Shown: positions 26,982-35,976, counted from the first letter of the stretch. The stretch is 45,180 nt of DNA from Borborobacter arsenicus (GCF_003934165.1 NZ_RKST01000032.1:1-45180); one strand, 5' to 3'. The notes: a model not told the origin generated them from the letters alone. Made by a program: numbers and translations.

Positions 26982-27421
26982 CATCTATTTTTGCCCGGAT
27001 TTGCGCGTCAAAATCCAGGGTAGCCAGAGCGGGACAGCCAGGCTTCCGTGACCGTGGACGAGATCGGCGCCCATTTCGGCCGACGGCAAGGTAAATGGTT
27101 CGCTGCAGCTTGATTCTCGTCAATGCTGGTGACCGCAAAGGGAATGGCCGGACAGCGCCCGGATGCCACCGCGCATCCTTGGGACGTTAAGCGCCTGCTG
27201 GCCGCGCGCCCGGATGCGATCGGCGTAAGGGCCCGACGTGCCAACGGCTACCCGGGTATGGGCGCGGCTGAGGCGGCTGCCTATCCTACCACGTCATCTC
27301 GTCAAGCGGGACGGGAAGACGGAAGTTGTTGCCAGCTATCGTTAAAACGCTCGGATGGTCGCGCGGACCTTATGACCTCCTATCTGGCCACGGCAACGAG
27401 GTGTCGCGTGGACAGGATCGT
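26982..27421. other. Intergenic region without a recognisable gene
   Basis: About 440 bases between the copA promoter and the cytochrome gene. Frames on both strands translate to Arg/Ala-rich sequence without motifs. I see no hairpin with a T run, no repeat and no second promoter. It may hold decayed coding sequence. Confidence 0.35.
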
Positions 27422-27898
27422 TCATGGTGTCTTCTCCTTCTCCCGTCGGCTCATCTCCGCCTGGTAGGCGCGCTCTCGGTCCGGCCACGTGCTCCTGATG
27501 AAGGCGAGGACGGCGCGGATTTCCTCGTCGCCCAGCACCTCCCCGAAACCCGGCATGTCGCTTTTGTAGCCCCCGCCAACCACAGCGGCGGGACCTTCCT
27601 TCGTGATCCTGAAGAGCACGCCGTCGGGATGGTGCCAGGTGTGGCCGGACACGTCGTGCGGCGGGGCGGGCATCCGCCCCGTGGGGAGCTGGCTTTTCCA
27701 GTCAGGCTGGCCTTCCAGATTGACCCCGTGGCAGGTGGCGCAGTGCTGCGCATAGAGCAAGCGGCCGCGCGCGATGGTCGAAGCCGACGACGCATCGTCA
27801 CCCGTGCCGAACGGCCAGGCCCAGGCCAAGGCGGTTATCGCACCGCCGAGCGCGGCGGCTGCCACGCCTGCACCGAATATCCGCGTGGTGGCCTTCAT
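27422..27898 (-). CDS. Single-haem cytochrome c
   Basis: A 158-residue protein with a membrane anchor or signal segment (IFGAGVAAAALGGAITALAWAW, residues about 7-28), the haem motif CATCH after LLYAQH, and an axial-ligand region KSDMPGFGEVLGDEEIRAVLAFI. It belongs to the class I cytochrome c group. Its ATG overlaps the stop of the 47-residue membrane protein (ATGA). Last gene of the oxidase/DUF411 operon; it could take electrons released by the multicopper oxidase or serve another envelope redox step, which is inference. Confidence 0.88.
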   Translation of the reverse strand: MKATTRIFGAGVAAAALGGAITALAWAWPFGTGDDASSASTIARGRLLYAQHCATCHGVNLEGQPDWKSQLPTGRMPAPPHDVSGHTWHHPDGVLFRITKEGPAAVVGGGYKSDMPGFGEVLGDEEIRAVLAFIRSTWPDRERAYQAEMSRREKEKTP

Positions 27899-28038
27899 CT
27901 GCGACCGGCGAAGAAGACATATTTGACCAGGGCCGCTGCCCCGAGCACGAGTACGACCACCGCGAGCAGCCAGACCAGGCCCATGCCCCACATCATGCCA
28001 GTCATTCCTTCCATCATGCCGTTGGGACCGTTCATCAT
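27895..28038 (-). CDS. Short Met-rich single-helix membrane protein (47 residues)
   Basis: This short gene starts MMNGPNGMMEGMTGMMWGMG, continues with one membrane helix (LVWLLAVVVLVLGAAALVKY) and ends FFAGRR. AGGAAAGGAA precedes the double ATG. The stop overlaps the cytochrome ATG by ATGA, evidence that it is truly translated. Seven Met in the first 18 residues could bind Cu(I) at the outer face of the membrane. Similar tiny proteins with a MMxGMG...WLLxVVxLVLG layout occur in copper loci, without an assigned role. Confidence 0.7.
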   Translation of the reverse strand: MMNGPNGMMEGMTGMMWGMGLVWLLAVVVLVLGAAALVKYVFFAGRR

Positions 28039-28055
28039 GGTTCATTCCTTTCCTA

Positions 28056-28084
28056 CCCTCGGCAAACGCCAGGAGTGCCGAGGG
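28056..28084. terminator. Hairpin between DUF411 gene and the 47-residue ORF
   Basis: CCCTCGGCA (28056-28064) and TGCCGAGGG (28076-28084) form a nine-base perfect stem with an 11-base loop. A TTTT lies four bases beyond on the plus strand; no T run follows on the minus strand, where the operon runs. It may tune relative expression in the operon rather than end it. Confidence 0.45.
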
Positions 28085-28102
28085 CTGTTTTGAGCAAAAG
28101 TC

Positions 28103-28546
28103 CTATTCTTTCGCATAGACCCCGCCCACGGTGCCGGACTTCGTGATCTCCAGCATCTCGAACGGTGCTTCCTTGGCCCCGCTCATGCCCGGCGAGCCCA
28201 AGGGCATGCCCGGTAGCGTCACCCCCTTGATGTCGGGCCGCTCGGTAAGCAGTTTGCGCACCGTGTTGACGGGCACATGGCCGCTGACGACATAGCCATC
28301 GACCATCGACAGATGGCAGCCTTGGAATTCGTCGGGAATGCCGGCCTCGCGGCTCATGGCGGCAAGATCGTGCGTCGGCTTTACGGTGACGGTGAAGCCG
28401 TTCTGTCGCAGATAGTCGGCATAGCCTTCGCAGCAGCCGCATTGCGGCGTCTTGTACAGCGTCACGTCCTTGCTCTCATCGGCGAATGCCGCGCCTGAAC
28501 CAAGCAGGAGCGAGGCGAGAACGACAGGTTTCAGAATGTTGCGCAT
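28103..28546 (-). CDS. DUF411 metal-binding protein, exported (second copy)
   Basis: A 147-residue protein: signal peptide ending SGAAFA (about residue 22), VTLYKTPQCGCCEGYADYL with the CXCC motif, then FQGCHLSMVDGYVVSGHVP and LPGMPLGSPGMSG. It binds copper in the periplasm by family analogy. AAAGGAG precedes the ATG at 28546. It lies 18 bases after the multicopper oxidase stop, in the same operon, and has clearly diverged from the copy at 14205-14666. Confidence 0.9.
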   Translation of the reverse strand: MRNILKPVVLASLLLGSGAAFADESKDVTLYKTPQCGCCEGYADYLRQNGFTVTVKPTHDLAAMSREAGIPDEFQGCHLSMVDGYVVSGHVPVNTVRKLLTERPDIKGVTLPGMPLGSPGMSGAKEAPFEMLEITKSGTVGGVYAKE

Positions 28547-28564
28547 TGACGTTTCTCCTTTTCT

Positions 28565-30088
28565 TCAGGCGACGCGGAAGACACCCATCATGCCGGCGGC
28601 CTGATGTTCGAGAATGTGGCAGTGGATCATCCAGTCGCCGGGATTGTCGGCGACGAAAGCGATTTCGACCTTTTCGCGCGGCGCCATCAAGACCGTATCC
28701 TGCCATTCGCGGTGGCGGGTCGGCTGGCCGTTGCGCGAAATGACGCGGAACGAGTGACCGTGCAGATGGATCGGGTGGTGCCAGGCGGTGGCATTGGTCA
28801 TGGCGATGACATGGCTGCGGTCCCGCGCAAGCGTGAACATCGGCTCCATGACATGGCCTTCGGCCGCGACGCCGTTGATGAACCAGATGCCGCCCTTGTG
28901 CATCATGTCCATCATCATCCCCATGTTGCCCATCATGCCGCCCATTGAGCTGTCCTTGCCCATGTTGCCCATCATACCTTCCGTGGGATTTGGGGAGCCC
29001 TCGCTCTCGCCCATGCTGCCGCCCATCTCCTGCATGACCATCGCCCCCATCATGCCGCCGTTGAAGGTGATGTCGTGCCGAATGGCGGTGGCCAGGTCTG
29101 GCTCCGGCAAGGGGTTTGGCGGCAGCGCGATAGGCCAGTCCGGCGTCTTGTCCCTGACCGACGTATCGGCATAGACGAGATCGACCAGCCGGTACTCCAG
29201 GCCTTCGTAGAAGCGATCCTGCACGGTAACACGGCTTCCGGGATTGCCCGTCATGTCGAGGATGATGTCGGCGCGCATCGCGGGCCCGAGCACGACCAGC
29301 CCGCCGTCCGGCGCGTGTGGCTCGACGGGTTGCCCGTCGAGTGCCACGATGATCGGCTCGTGACCTCCAAAGTCGAGGCCGAAGATGCGGGCATTGGCGG
29401 CGTTGATCAACCGCAGCCTGATGCGCTCGCCCGTGCGCACCGCGACAGCCTCGGGAATGCGGCCATTGATGGTGACGGCGTTGCCGACGCGGCCGCCATG
29501 CATGGCATCGTGCATGTTGCCGAAGTCGTCGCGAATGTCCGCCGCCTCGGTGAGCCGCCAGTCCGAAAGCACCCAGACGATGTCGCGGTCGACCCGGATC
29601 GGCTCCGGCTCTTCGACGATCAGCGCGCCGTAGAGCCCGCGGCCGACCTGCTCGAAGCTGCGCTGGTGCGGATGGTACCAGAAGGTGCCGGCATCGACCG
29701 CGTCGAATTCGTAGACGAAATCCTTGCCGGCTGAGATCGGCGCTTGCGTGAGATGCGGCACGCCGTCCATGGCGTTGGGAACCCTCACGCCATGCCAGTG
29801 GACGGTGGTGTCCTCGGCGAGCCCGTTCTCCACGGTGATCCGCAGGCGCTCGCCCTGCTTCACGCGGAGTTCAGGGCCGGGGACGCTGCCGTCGTAGCAC
29901 CAGACGGACGTGTCACCGTACGGCTCGGGCACTATCCTGGCGCGGCCCTGTTCCGCCCGGAGCCGGAATTCCCGAGCGCCAGCGGCGCGGGCATTGGATT
30001 GCAATGGAAGCATCGCGCCCGCCGATAGGGCGGCGCCGGATGCAATGAAGGCGCGACGCGTCAGCGTCGGCATGCGGGAATCGGACAT
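28565..30088 (-). CDS. Tat-exported multicopper oxidase with Met-rich insert (CueO-like)
   Basis: A 507-residue periplasmic oxidase. Tat motif LTRRAFIASGAALSAGA; copper motifs VHWHGVRVP, FWYHPHQRS, HHPIHLHGHSF and HCHILEHQAAGM. A Met/Gly-rich insert of about 60 residues (EGMMGNMGKDSSMGGMMGNM and onward, roughly residues 365-405) resembles the Met-rich Cu(I)-binding segment of CueO. The ATG at 30088 is chosen with AGGA nine bases upstream and directly before the Tat motif. First gene of a four-gene operon with DUF411, a Met-rich miniprotein and cytochrome c. Confidence 0.92.
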   Translation of the reverse strand: MSDSRMPTLTRRAFIASGAALSAGAMLPLQSNARAAGAREFRLRAEQGRARIVPEPYGDTSVWCYDGSVPGPELRVKQGERLRITVENGLAEDTTVHWHGVRVPNAMDGVPHLTQAPISAGKDFVYEFDAVDAGTFWYHPHQRSFEQVGRGLYGALIVEEPEPIRVDRDIVWVLSDWRLTEAADIRDDFGNMHDAMHGGRVGNAVTINGRIPEAVAVRTGERIRLRLINAANARIFGLDFGGHEPIIVALDGQPVEPHAPDGGLVVLGPAMRADIILDMTGNPGSRVTVQDRFYEGLEYRLVDLVYADTSVRDKTPDWPIALPPNPLPEPDLATAIRHDITFNGGMMGAMVMQEMGGSMGESEGSPNPTEGMMGNMGKDSSMGGMMGNMGMMMDMMHKGGIWFINGVAAEGHVMEPMFTLARDRSHVIAMTNATAWHHPIHLHGHSFRVISRNGQPTRHREWQDTVLMAPREKVEIAFVADNPGDWMIHCHILEHQAAGMMGVFRVA

Positions 30089-30178
30089 GATCAATCATCC
30101 TGGAATAGCCGTAGTGACGCGCGGACGTAGCCGGGCATCGGCGGGTCGGCCGCAAGCGGATGTCGCCGTGGCCGACAG

Positions 30179-30496
30179 CTAAACGATGGATCGAGGAGGG
30201 TAGGGATCAGGCGGCCCGGTGCGACCGTCGGACTGCTCCCCGGGTGGCGCAGAATCGATGACCGCGACATATGGTAGCTCGGTTGCGGTCGGCAGGCAGA
30301 TCGCGGCCAGCACGGTCACGCAGAACTGGTCGCATGTCGATGCCTGCGCGTCATCGCCGGGACAACCCTGGCAATCTGCCATTCCGCTATCCATAGTTGT
30401 CAGGGACATGTCGGTGGCAGTGCCGACCTGCGCCGCCGTGCTCGCGGCGAAGACCGCGAGGAAGACGATTGCGAGGATGCGGGCAAGCTTGCTCAT
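30179..30496 (-). CDS. Small secreted Cys-rich protein, function unknown
   Basis: A 105-residue protein from the ATG at 30496; the frame is open a little further up. Signal peptide (ILAIVFLAVFAASTAAQ), then CQGCPGDDAQASTCDQFC, AAIC, and a Pro-rich tail PPDPYPPRSIV. One of six similarly built proteins here. It is about 90 bases upstream of the multicopper oxidase on the same strand, so it may begin that operon. A periplasmic copper or disulfide role is inferred only. Confidence 0.6.
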   Translation of the reverse strand: MSKLARILAIVFLAVFAASTAAQVGTATDMSLTTMDSGMADCQGCPGDDAQASTCDQFCVTVLAAICLPTATELPYVAVIDSAPPGEQSDGRTGPPDPYPPRSIV

Positions 30497-30756
30497 CGGG
30501 GACAAGGTAGTCCTCGCCCCGCAACATGTCCAGAACGTGCCATTCGGCAGCAACCGCCACCTCAGGACCCCGGTCGCAATAGAAGCATGCCCGCAGGTTG
30601 GCCGCTTGACTTCGATGATGGACGCAACGTCACAGGACGCGATATCCCCTTACCAAGGGCGGGTGGTAGACGTGCGGTGAAACTTCTTCTTCTGAGACGA
30701 GAGCCGTTTCTGTCAAGGCCGGAGTTGACCGGGGGTGATGTCGAGGGCTCTCCGTT

Positions 30757-31661
30757 TCAGACAGTTCCTTCCAGAGCCCTTCGGAAGGTGATCTCCTCCA
30801 CGAAATGCGGAAGGCCCCCTCGCTCCCGGAGCTTGCGCGCTTCGATGATCTTGGTCCCCTGATGGCTGTGGAGCCAGTCCCGGGAGGCAACCGCGGCAAT
30901 GACAAGATAGTCGGTGCTGCGGGAGACGCTCTTGGCAACCGTCCCACCCCGTTCGAGAATCCAGCGCTCGATGACCTTTCGGGTCCGATGCTGAAAGCGC
31001 CGGTCACCACGAACCCCGCATCCCGGAAAACCAGCTTGCCAGGATCGCGCAGCACCCCTTCGATCGAGGGCGTATTTCCGTAGGTGGCTATTCCGGTATC
31101 GGCGCAGCTGTCGCCTACCAGGCGGGCGATCCATTCACCGATGTCTTCCTCTTCCTCAGGAGAAAGGTGCCCGTCCGTGACGGCCTCTAATGCTACGCTT
31201 CTGAGGGAGACTATCCTCGGGTCTTCCTCGAGAACAGGAGCTCGACCGATGCGCCCGATCAGTTTCTCGACCTCCTTGACTTTGAGGCGGCCATCGCATG
31301 CGATCCCGGCGCAAAAACCGAAGAAACGGTTGCAGGTATCCTTCGCATCGCGCTCCGCGGCAAAGGCTTTGGAGCGATAATCGACGATGCCGGAGATCAC
31401 CCCGAAAATCTCGTTGTGAAAGTCGGCATACGCGGTATCCAGGTCTTGGATGAGGTCGGCCGCGTCCTCGTCGCCGAACAGGCGAAGGAACTGCTCGGCT
31501 TCAGCCCTGATCGAAGCGGTTTCCAGGCTTTCAATGGATCCGCTGGCGAGAACGCCTTCCAGAAAACCCAACCAATATGCCTCGGCCTTCCTGCGATTGC
31601 TCTTCGCGTGGATGCGTCCAAGCGTAAATCCGCCGTACTTCAATTCACCGTTGTTCGACAT
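30757..31661 (-). pseudogene. TerB-like/BRCT-domain protein, broken by a one-base frameshift
   Basis: From ATG 31661 (GAGGAGGGGGGAA upstream) the frame encodes MSNNGELKYGGFTLGRI and a helical domain with KAEAYWLGFLEG and CDGRLKVKEVEKLI, up to FVVTGAFSIGP. The expected BRCT continuation, RKVIERWILERGGTVAKSVS then STDYLVIA and ASRDW, is in the next frame and ends at 30757. Adding one C to the CCC run at 30981-30983 (minus strand) would join both parts into about 302 residues. BRCT domains bind DNA-repair partners or phosphopeptides. Without the fix, the first frame runs on as unrelated sequence to about 30630. Recent mutation or a sequencing error are both possible. Confidence 0.75.
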
Positions 31662-31868
31662 TTCCCCCCTCCTCAAAGCCCGCGGCGATGATATTTGCGC
31701 TGACTCTGACATGCAACTTTCGTGACTGACCCGGCCATCGGCCTGGATCGGAGCGTTATGCGACCCCGGGCGAAAGCTCGGCGACGGGATGGACGCGCGG
31801 ATGTCCAACACCCGTGCAACCCTTTCATTAGGCGGGCGCTCGGTCACGAAACCGTGATCATGGCGGGT

Positions 31869-31899
31869 TTGACCTTCCTCTGGCTGGAAACCCGATGTT
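31869..31899 (+). promoter_or_regulatory. CueR/HmrR-type promoter of copZ and probably the cus operon
   Basis: -35 TTGACC (31869-31874), 19-base spacer, -10-like GATGTT (31894-31899); dyad ACCTTCC-N7-GGAAACC. It is 40 bases before the copZ ATG. No comparable promoter is seen before the downstream TolC/oxidase genes, so they may depend on this one. Confidence 0.7.
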
Positions 31900-31938
31900 C
31901 GTTTCTTGGCAATGTGCCGAACAACGAAGGAGACAGAA

Positions 31939-32136
31939 ATGCTGAAACTGAACGTCCCTGACATGACATGCGGGCATTGCGCGGGAACGGTGACGAAGGC
32001 AGTGCAGAGCGTGGACAGCCACGCGTCGGTAACCGTGGACCTGCCGTCAAAGACAGTGTCGATCGTTACGGCCGTGGATCCCGCAAAGATCTCAAAAGCG
32101 GTGGAGGCCGCTGGATACGCCAACAAGCCCGCCTGA
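31939..32136 (+). CDS. copZ: CopZ-like copper chaperone (single HMA domain)
   Basis: A 65-residue cytoplasmic protein, a single heavy-metal-associated domain: MLKLNVPDMTCGHCAGTVTK with the CXXC copper site (CGHC at residues 11-14), then a short beta-alpha-beta pattern ending AAGYANKPA. GGAGACAGAA precedes the ATG at 31939. It would carry Cu(I) to the P1B ATPases and to CueR. It stands directly behind a CueR-type promoter. Confidence 0.92.
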   Translation: MLKLNVPDMTCGHCAGTVTKAVQSVDSHASVTVDLPSKTVSIVTAVDPAKISKAVEAAGYANKPA

Positions 32137-32430
32137 CACCGTTGGCGCAGCGCGCACCCGTGCAGCCGGACGAACCGACACGGGATGTGCGCCCGCCAGT
32201 TGAACGCCTTGAAGGTCGGCCGCCCGGGTCGGATCGATGGCGGCGTGCATGCTCGGGCCAGCAGCTTACGGCCAACATTACTTGTCGGGCAGAAAGCCGA
32301 CATTCCAGGCGTTGAGCTGTCCGGACGGGGTGCCGATGCCGCCTGTCGCTCGATCACTTTTGATTGCAGCCGCGCAAGTTGGCGGCTGCGGTTCTTGACA
32401 TTTTTCGCGAACACGGGCCCAAGAAGCGCA

Positions 32431-32841
32431 ATGGCTGTCTTTGGACAAATCTTGACTCGACGCATGGGATCGCTTCGCGCGGTGCTCGCGTTTGCGTTCC
32501 TGTTCATGTCGTGCCTTCAGCCGGGCATGTTTGCGGGGGCGAACGCTACGGGCTTCCACGGCGAAGCCTCTGCGGCCAGTGATGACCCGGAATCGATCCA
32601 AGAGACGAATGGCCATGAGGCGCATCATGCCGCTTCGTCCGAAGACGGTAAGCAGCATCCGCACGGCTCGGACGGTTTTGACAAGAGTTGTGAGGTTCAT
32701 TGCGCCCCCTGCCAGGCGGTGCCCGTAGGCTGTCCCGACATCGAGCGGGTAGTCGCGCGGTGCTTTGCCCCGGTCGAGGCAGCGGTCTTTCCTTACGGGG
32801 AATACGCGACCCTCATTCGTCCTCCTGAACACCTGGCCTGA
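32431..32841 (+). CDS. Secreted Cys/His-rich small protein, function unknown
   Basis: About 136 residues from the ATG at 32431. Signal peptide (MGSLRAVLAFAFLFMSCLQP), a His-rich middle (NGHEAHHAASSEDGKQHPHG), then CEVHCAPCQAVPVGC and the tail LIRPPEHLA. The HCxxC cluster and His stretch suggest metal binding. Same general build as the other small Cys-rich proteins in this window. It lies between copZ and the small lipoprotein of the Cus operon. Confidence 0.6.
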   Translation: MAVFGQILTRRMGSLRAVLAFAFLFMSCLQPGMFAGANATGFHGEASAASDDPESIQETNGHEAHHAASSEDGKQHPHGSDGFDKSCEVHCAPCQAVPVGCPDIERVVARCFAPVEAAVFPYGEYATLIRPPEHLA

Positions 32842-32927
32842 CGACGCCTCGTTGAGGCGGCCGCGCGCAGCGTCCGGAATCCTTGTCCGGCGCACGCATT
32901 CGCACACGTCAAACTCCAGGATCATAA

Positions 32928-33158
32928 ATGAAACTCGCAAGCGTCGCGGTGCTCGCATCGCTGTCTGTCGCCGGCTGCACGGCGACCAATCCTCCGAACG
33001 TGCTTCCAGACTTCAATCCGGCTGACCCGATCATGGGTCTGCGGGAAGCGCACCACCATTCCGTGATCGACTACCGCCACCGGGAGCCGACGGAACCCAA
33101 GAACTGGCGTCAGCTGAACGACAGGCTGGCCCCTGGCAACGAGGGAGCGGGCTCGTGA
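32928..33158 (+). CDS. Small lipoprotein upstream of the outer-membrane factor
   Basis: A 76-residue protein with a lipobox (LSVAGC, Cys at residue 17) and a short mature part rich in His and charged residues (EAHHHSVIDYRHREP). Its stop overlaps the GTG start of the TolC-type gene (GTGA), so the two are coupled. It is probably anchored to the outer membrane; a helper of the efflux pump is a reasonable guess. Confidence 0.7.
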   Translation: MKLASVAVLASLSVAGCTATNPPNVLPDFNPADPIMGLREAHHHSVIDYRHREPTEPKNWRQLNDRLAPGNEGAGS

Positions 33159-34600
33159 TCCGGGGCTTCCTGAAAACGATCTCGGCCGTCTCGCTGCCGC
33201 TGCTTGCGGCCGGATGCGCGACGACGGCGAACGGCGTTTCCGATCCCTATGCAGGCTTCGTCACCGTGGCCGCGCGAACCGCCTCGGTGACCGGGAAGGA
33301 GGCTGTGTGGGTGCAGTCAAGCGGACAGGCCCGCGCAGTTGGCGAGCGCGTCAAGCACCTCGTGCAGAAGAAGACGATCGGGCCCGACACCGCTGTCCAG
33401 GTCGCCCTGCTTAACAACAAGGGCCTCCAGGCCGCTTACGCGGAGGTCGGACTGTCCGCCGCCGATGTCTGGCAGGAGACGATGCCTGTCAACCCGACGC
33501 TATCGGTCGGCGTGACCGGGATCGGCATCGGCCGGACCGTCGAGAGCGCCGTCGCCAACAACATCCTCGCTTTGATCACGAAACCGAGGCGGGTGGCGGT
33601 TGCGGACGCCCGCTTCCGACAGACGCAGCTCAGGGCGGCCGAAGAGACCTTGAAACTGGCCGCCGACACGCGCCGCGCCTGGATCAACGCGGTCTCGGCC
33701 TGGGAGACCGTCGCATACCTGAACAAGGCGCAGGCAGCCGCGGATGCCGCTTCCGAACTGGCGCAGAAGCTTGGCGAGACAGGCGCTCTCACCAAGACCG
33801 GACAGGCCCGGGAACACGTCTTCTATGCCGAACTGGCGGGCCAGACCGCGGAAGCGAGGCTTGCCGCACGCACCGCCAAGGAGGAGCTCACACGCCTTAT
33901 GGGGCTCTGGGGCTCAGACACGGAATATTCGGTGCCGAACGCCCTTCCTGCTTTGCCAAAGGGTTCGAAGGCGAAGCGGACCGTCGAAGCCGATGCCCTG
34001 AAAAACCGCGTCGACCTGCAGGTCGCCAGGCTGGAGCTTGAGGCGCTGGCAAAATCCTACGGGCTGACAGAGGCTACGCGCTACCTGACTGATCTCGAAG
34101 TCCTTTCGGGCGTGGAGATCGAGCAGGAAAAGGAAGACGGCGAGACGGAGACGACCGTATCCGGCAATGTTGAGCTGGAGTTCGTCATCCCGATCTTCGA
34201 CACGGGCAAGGCGCGCATGCGCAAGGCGGAGTTCGGCTACATGCAGGCGGCAAACCTCCTGGCAGAGAAAGCCGTCAACGTCCGCTCGGAGGCACGGTCC
34301 GCCTATGACGCGTACCGCTCGACGGAAGAGATCGCGCGACACTACCGGAACAATGTCGTCCCCTTGCGGACCAAGATCGAGGACGAGTCCCTTCTCACCT
34401 ACAACGGCATGATCACCAACACCTTCGAACTCCTCGCCGACACCCGCGCGAAGGTGAATTCGATCATGCTTTCCATCAACGCCAAGCGCAATTTCTGGCT
34501 GGCCGACGTCAATCTCGCAACCGCCGTGTACGGCGGCGGTGCCTCGTCGGGCGGCAGCGCCCCTCAGGCGGTCGCCGAAGACGGCGGCGCTGGCCACTGA
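33155..34600 (+). CDS. cusC: TolC-family outer-membrane efflux factor (CusC-like)
   Basis: A 481-residue lipoprotein (LLAAGC near residue 23) with two long helical repeats: AVQVALLNNKGLQAAYAEVG in the first, and LEFVIPIFDTGKARMRKAEF in the second, the usual TolC/OMF pattern. It forms the outer-membrane channel of a copper/silver efflux system with CusB (38076) and CusA (39527), although four to six other genes separate it from them. GTG start overlapping the lipoprotein stop. Length is typical. Confidence 0.88.
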   Translation: MIRGFLKTISAVSLPLLAAGCATTANGVSDPYAGFVTVAARTASVTGKEAVWVQSSGQARAVGERVKHLVQKKTIGPDTAVQVALLNNKGLQAAYAEVGLSAADVWQETMPVNPTLSVGVTGIGIGRTVESAVANNILALITKPRRVAVADARFRQTQLRAAEETLKLAADTRRAWINAVSAWETVAYLNKAQAAADAASELAQKLGETGALTKTGQAREHVFYAELAGQTAEARLAARTAKEELTRLMGLWGSDTEYSVPNALPALPKGSKAKRTVEADALKNRVDLQVARLELEALAKSYGLTEATRYLTDLEVLSGVEIEQEKEDGETETTVSGNVELEFVIPIFDTGKARMRKAEFGYMQAANLLAEKAVNVRSEARSAYDAYRSTEEIARHYRNNVVPLRTKIEDESLLTYNGMITNTFELLADTRAKVNSIMLSINAKRNFWLADVNLATAVYGGGASSGGSAPQAVAEDGGAGH

Positions 34601-34614
34601 GAAGGAGAACAGAG

Positions 34615-35976
34615 ATGCTTTCAAGACGACAGATTCTCGGCGCCGGCGCGCTTCTGGCGGGTGCGACCGCGTGGACCAAGACCTCGGCCATGGGCCTGCC
34701 GGACGCTCCCGTGATGGAAACTCCCGACATGCAGCCGCCGGTCTTCCCGACCAGCGGCCCGGACTACCAGCCGGTCGTCACCCTCAACGGCTGGACGCTG
34801 CCGCACCGGATGAACAACGGGGTCAAGGAATTCCACTTGGTCGCCGAACCCGTCGAGCGGGAACTTGCTCCCGGAATGACCGGATATCTTTGGGGATACA
34901 ACGGACAGTCGCCGGGTCCGACCATCGAGGCAGTCGAGGGCGACCGCGTTCGTATCTTCGTGACCAACAAGCTTCCCGAGCACACCACCATCCACTGGCA
35001 CGGCATGATCCTGCCGTGCGGCATGGACGGCGTGACAGGACTGACGCAGCCGGGAATCCCGTCGGGAAAGACCTTCGTCTACGAGTTCGATCTCGTGAAG
35101 AGCGGCACCTTCATGTACCACCCGCATGCCGACGAGATGGTTCAGATGGCGATGGGGATGATGGGTTTTTTCGTCATCCATCCCAAGGATCCGAAGTTCA
35201 TGCCTGTCGACCGCGACTTCGTCTTTCTCCTCAACGCGTACGACATCGATCCGGGTACCTATGTGCCCAAGGTTATGGAAATGACCGACTTCAACATGTG
35301 GTGCTGGAACAGCCGCGTGTTTCCTGGGATCAGCCACCTCGTTGTGTCAAAGAACGACCGCGTGCGCGTTCGGGTCGGCAACCTGACGATGACCAACCAC
35401 CCGATCCACATGCACGGATACGACTTCGAGGTCACCTGCACCGACGGCGGCTGGGTGCGTCCCGAAGCCAGGTGGCCCGAGGTGTCGATCGACATTCCGG
35501 TCGGCGCGATGCGGGCTTACGAATTCGACGCGAAGTACGAGGGCGACTGGGCGATCCATTGCCATAAGTCGCACCACACCATGAACGCGATGGGCCATGA
35601 CGTGCCCACGTTCATTGGTGTCGACAAATCCAAGGTCGCCGAGAAGATCCGCAAGGTGCAGCCCGAATACATGCCGATGGGCAACCGCGGCATGGCCGAC
35701 ATGGGCGAGATGGAGATGCCGCTCCCCGACAACACCATCCCGATGATGACTGGCTGGGGCCAGTTCGGGCCCATCGAGATGGGCGGCATGTTCTCGGTCG
35801 TCAAGGTCCGCGAGGGCCTGTCGGCGGCCGACTACGCGGATCCTGGATGGTTCCAGCATCCGGAAGGAACCGTCGCCTACGAGTGGAAAGGGGACGTTCC
35901 CGCCCCCGCAAAGTCAGGCGACGCAAAAACGATGGCTCCTGCAACCCCGCACGGCAGCCACGGAAAACAGGGATGA
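34615..35976 (+). CDS. Copper oxidase (multicopper oxidase, CopA-type of copper loci)
   Basis: A 453-residue exported oxidase. Tat-like signal MLSRRQILGAGALLAGATAW; copper motifs IHWHGMILP, FMYHPHADE, NHPIHMHGYDF and HCHKSHHTMNAMGH. Met-rich tail (NRGMADMGEMEMP). AAGGAG precedes the ATG at 34615, 12 bases after the outer-membrane gene. It would oxidise Cu(I) in the periplasm. It is the third oxidase in the window and differs from the other two in having two blue-copper-type segments without the His-Gly or Met-Gly inserts. Confidence 0.9.
   Translation: MLSRRQILGAGALLAGATAWTKTSAMGLPDAPVMETPDMQPPVFPTSGPDYQPVVTLNGWTLPHRMNNGVKEFHLVAEPVERELAPGMTGYLWGYNGQSPGPTIEAVEGDRVRIFVTNKLPEHTTIHWHGMILPCGMDGVTGLTQPGIPSGKTFVYEFDLVKSGTFMYHPHADEMVQMAMGMMGFFVIHPKDPKFMPVDRDFVFLLNAYDIDPGTYVPKVMEMTDFNMWCWNSRVFPGISHLVVSKNDRVRVRVGNLTMTNHPIHMHGYDFEVTCTDGGWVRPEARWPEVSIDIPVGAMRAYEFDAKYEGDWAIHCHKSHHTMNAMGHDVPTFIGVDKSKVAEKIRKVQPEYMPMGNRGMADMGEMEMPLPDNTIPMMTGWGQFGPIEMGGMFSVVKVREGLSAADYADPGWFQHPEGTVAYEWKGDVPAPAKSGDAKTMAPATPHGSHGKQG

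Noticed and set aside
26914-27138. CopA extension to an upstream ATG (919 residues)
   Set aside because: The extension covers the CueR-type promoter and has no HMA-like sequence; the ATG at 26913 has a proper ribosome site.
30630-30756. First-frame tail of the BRCT gene as real coding sequence, and its extension upstream to 32507
   Set aside because: After the frameshift the first frame is Ser/Pro-rich with no motif, and upstream of 31661 it crosses the copZ gene and its promoter.
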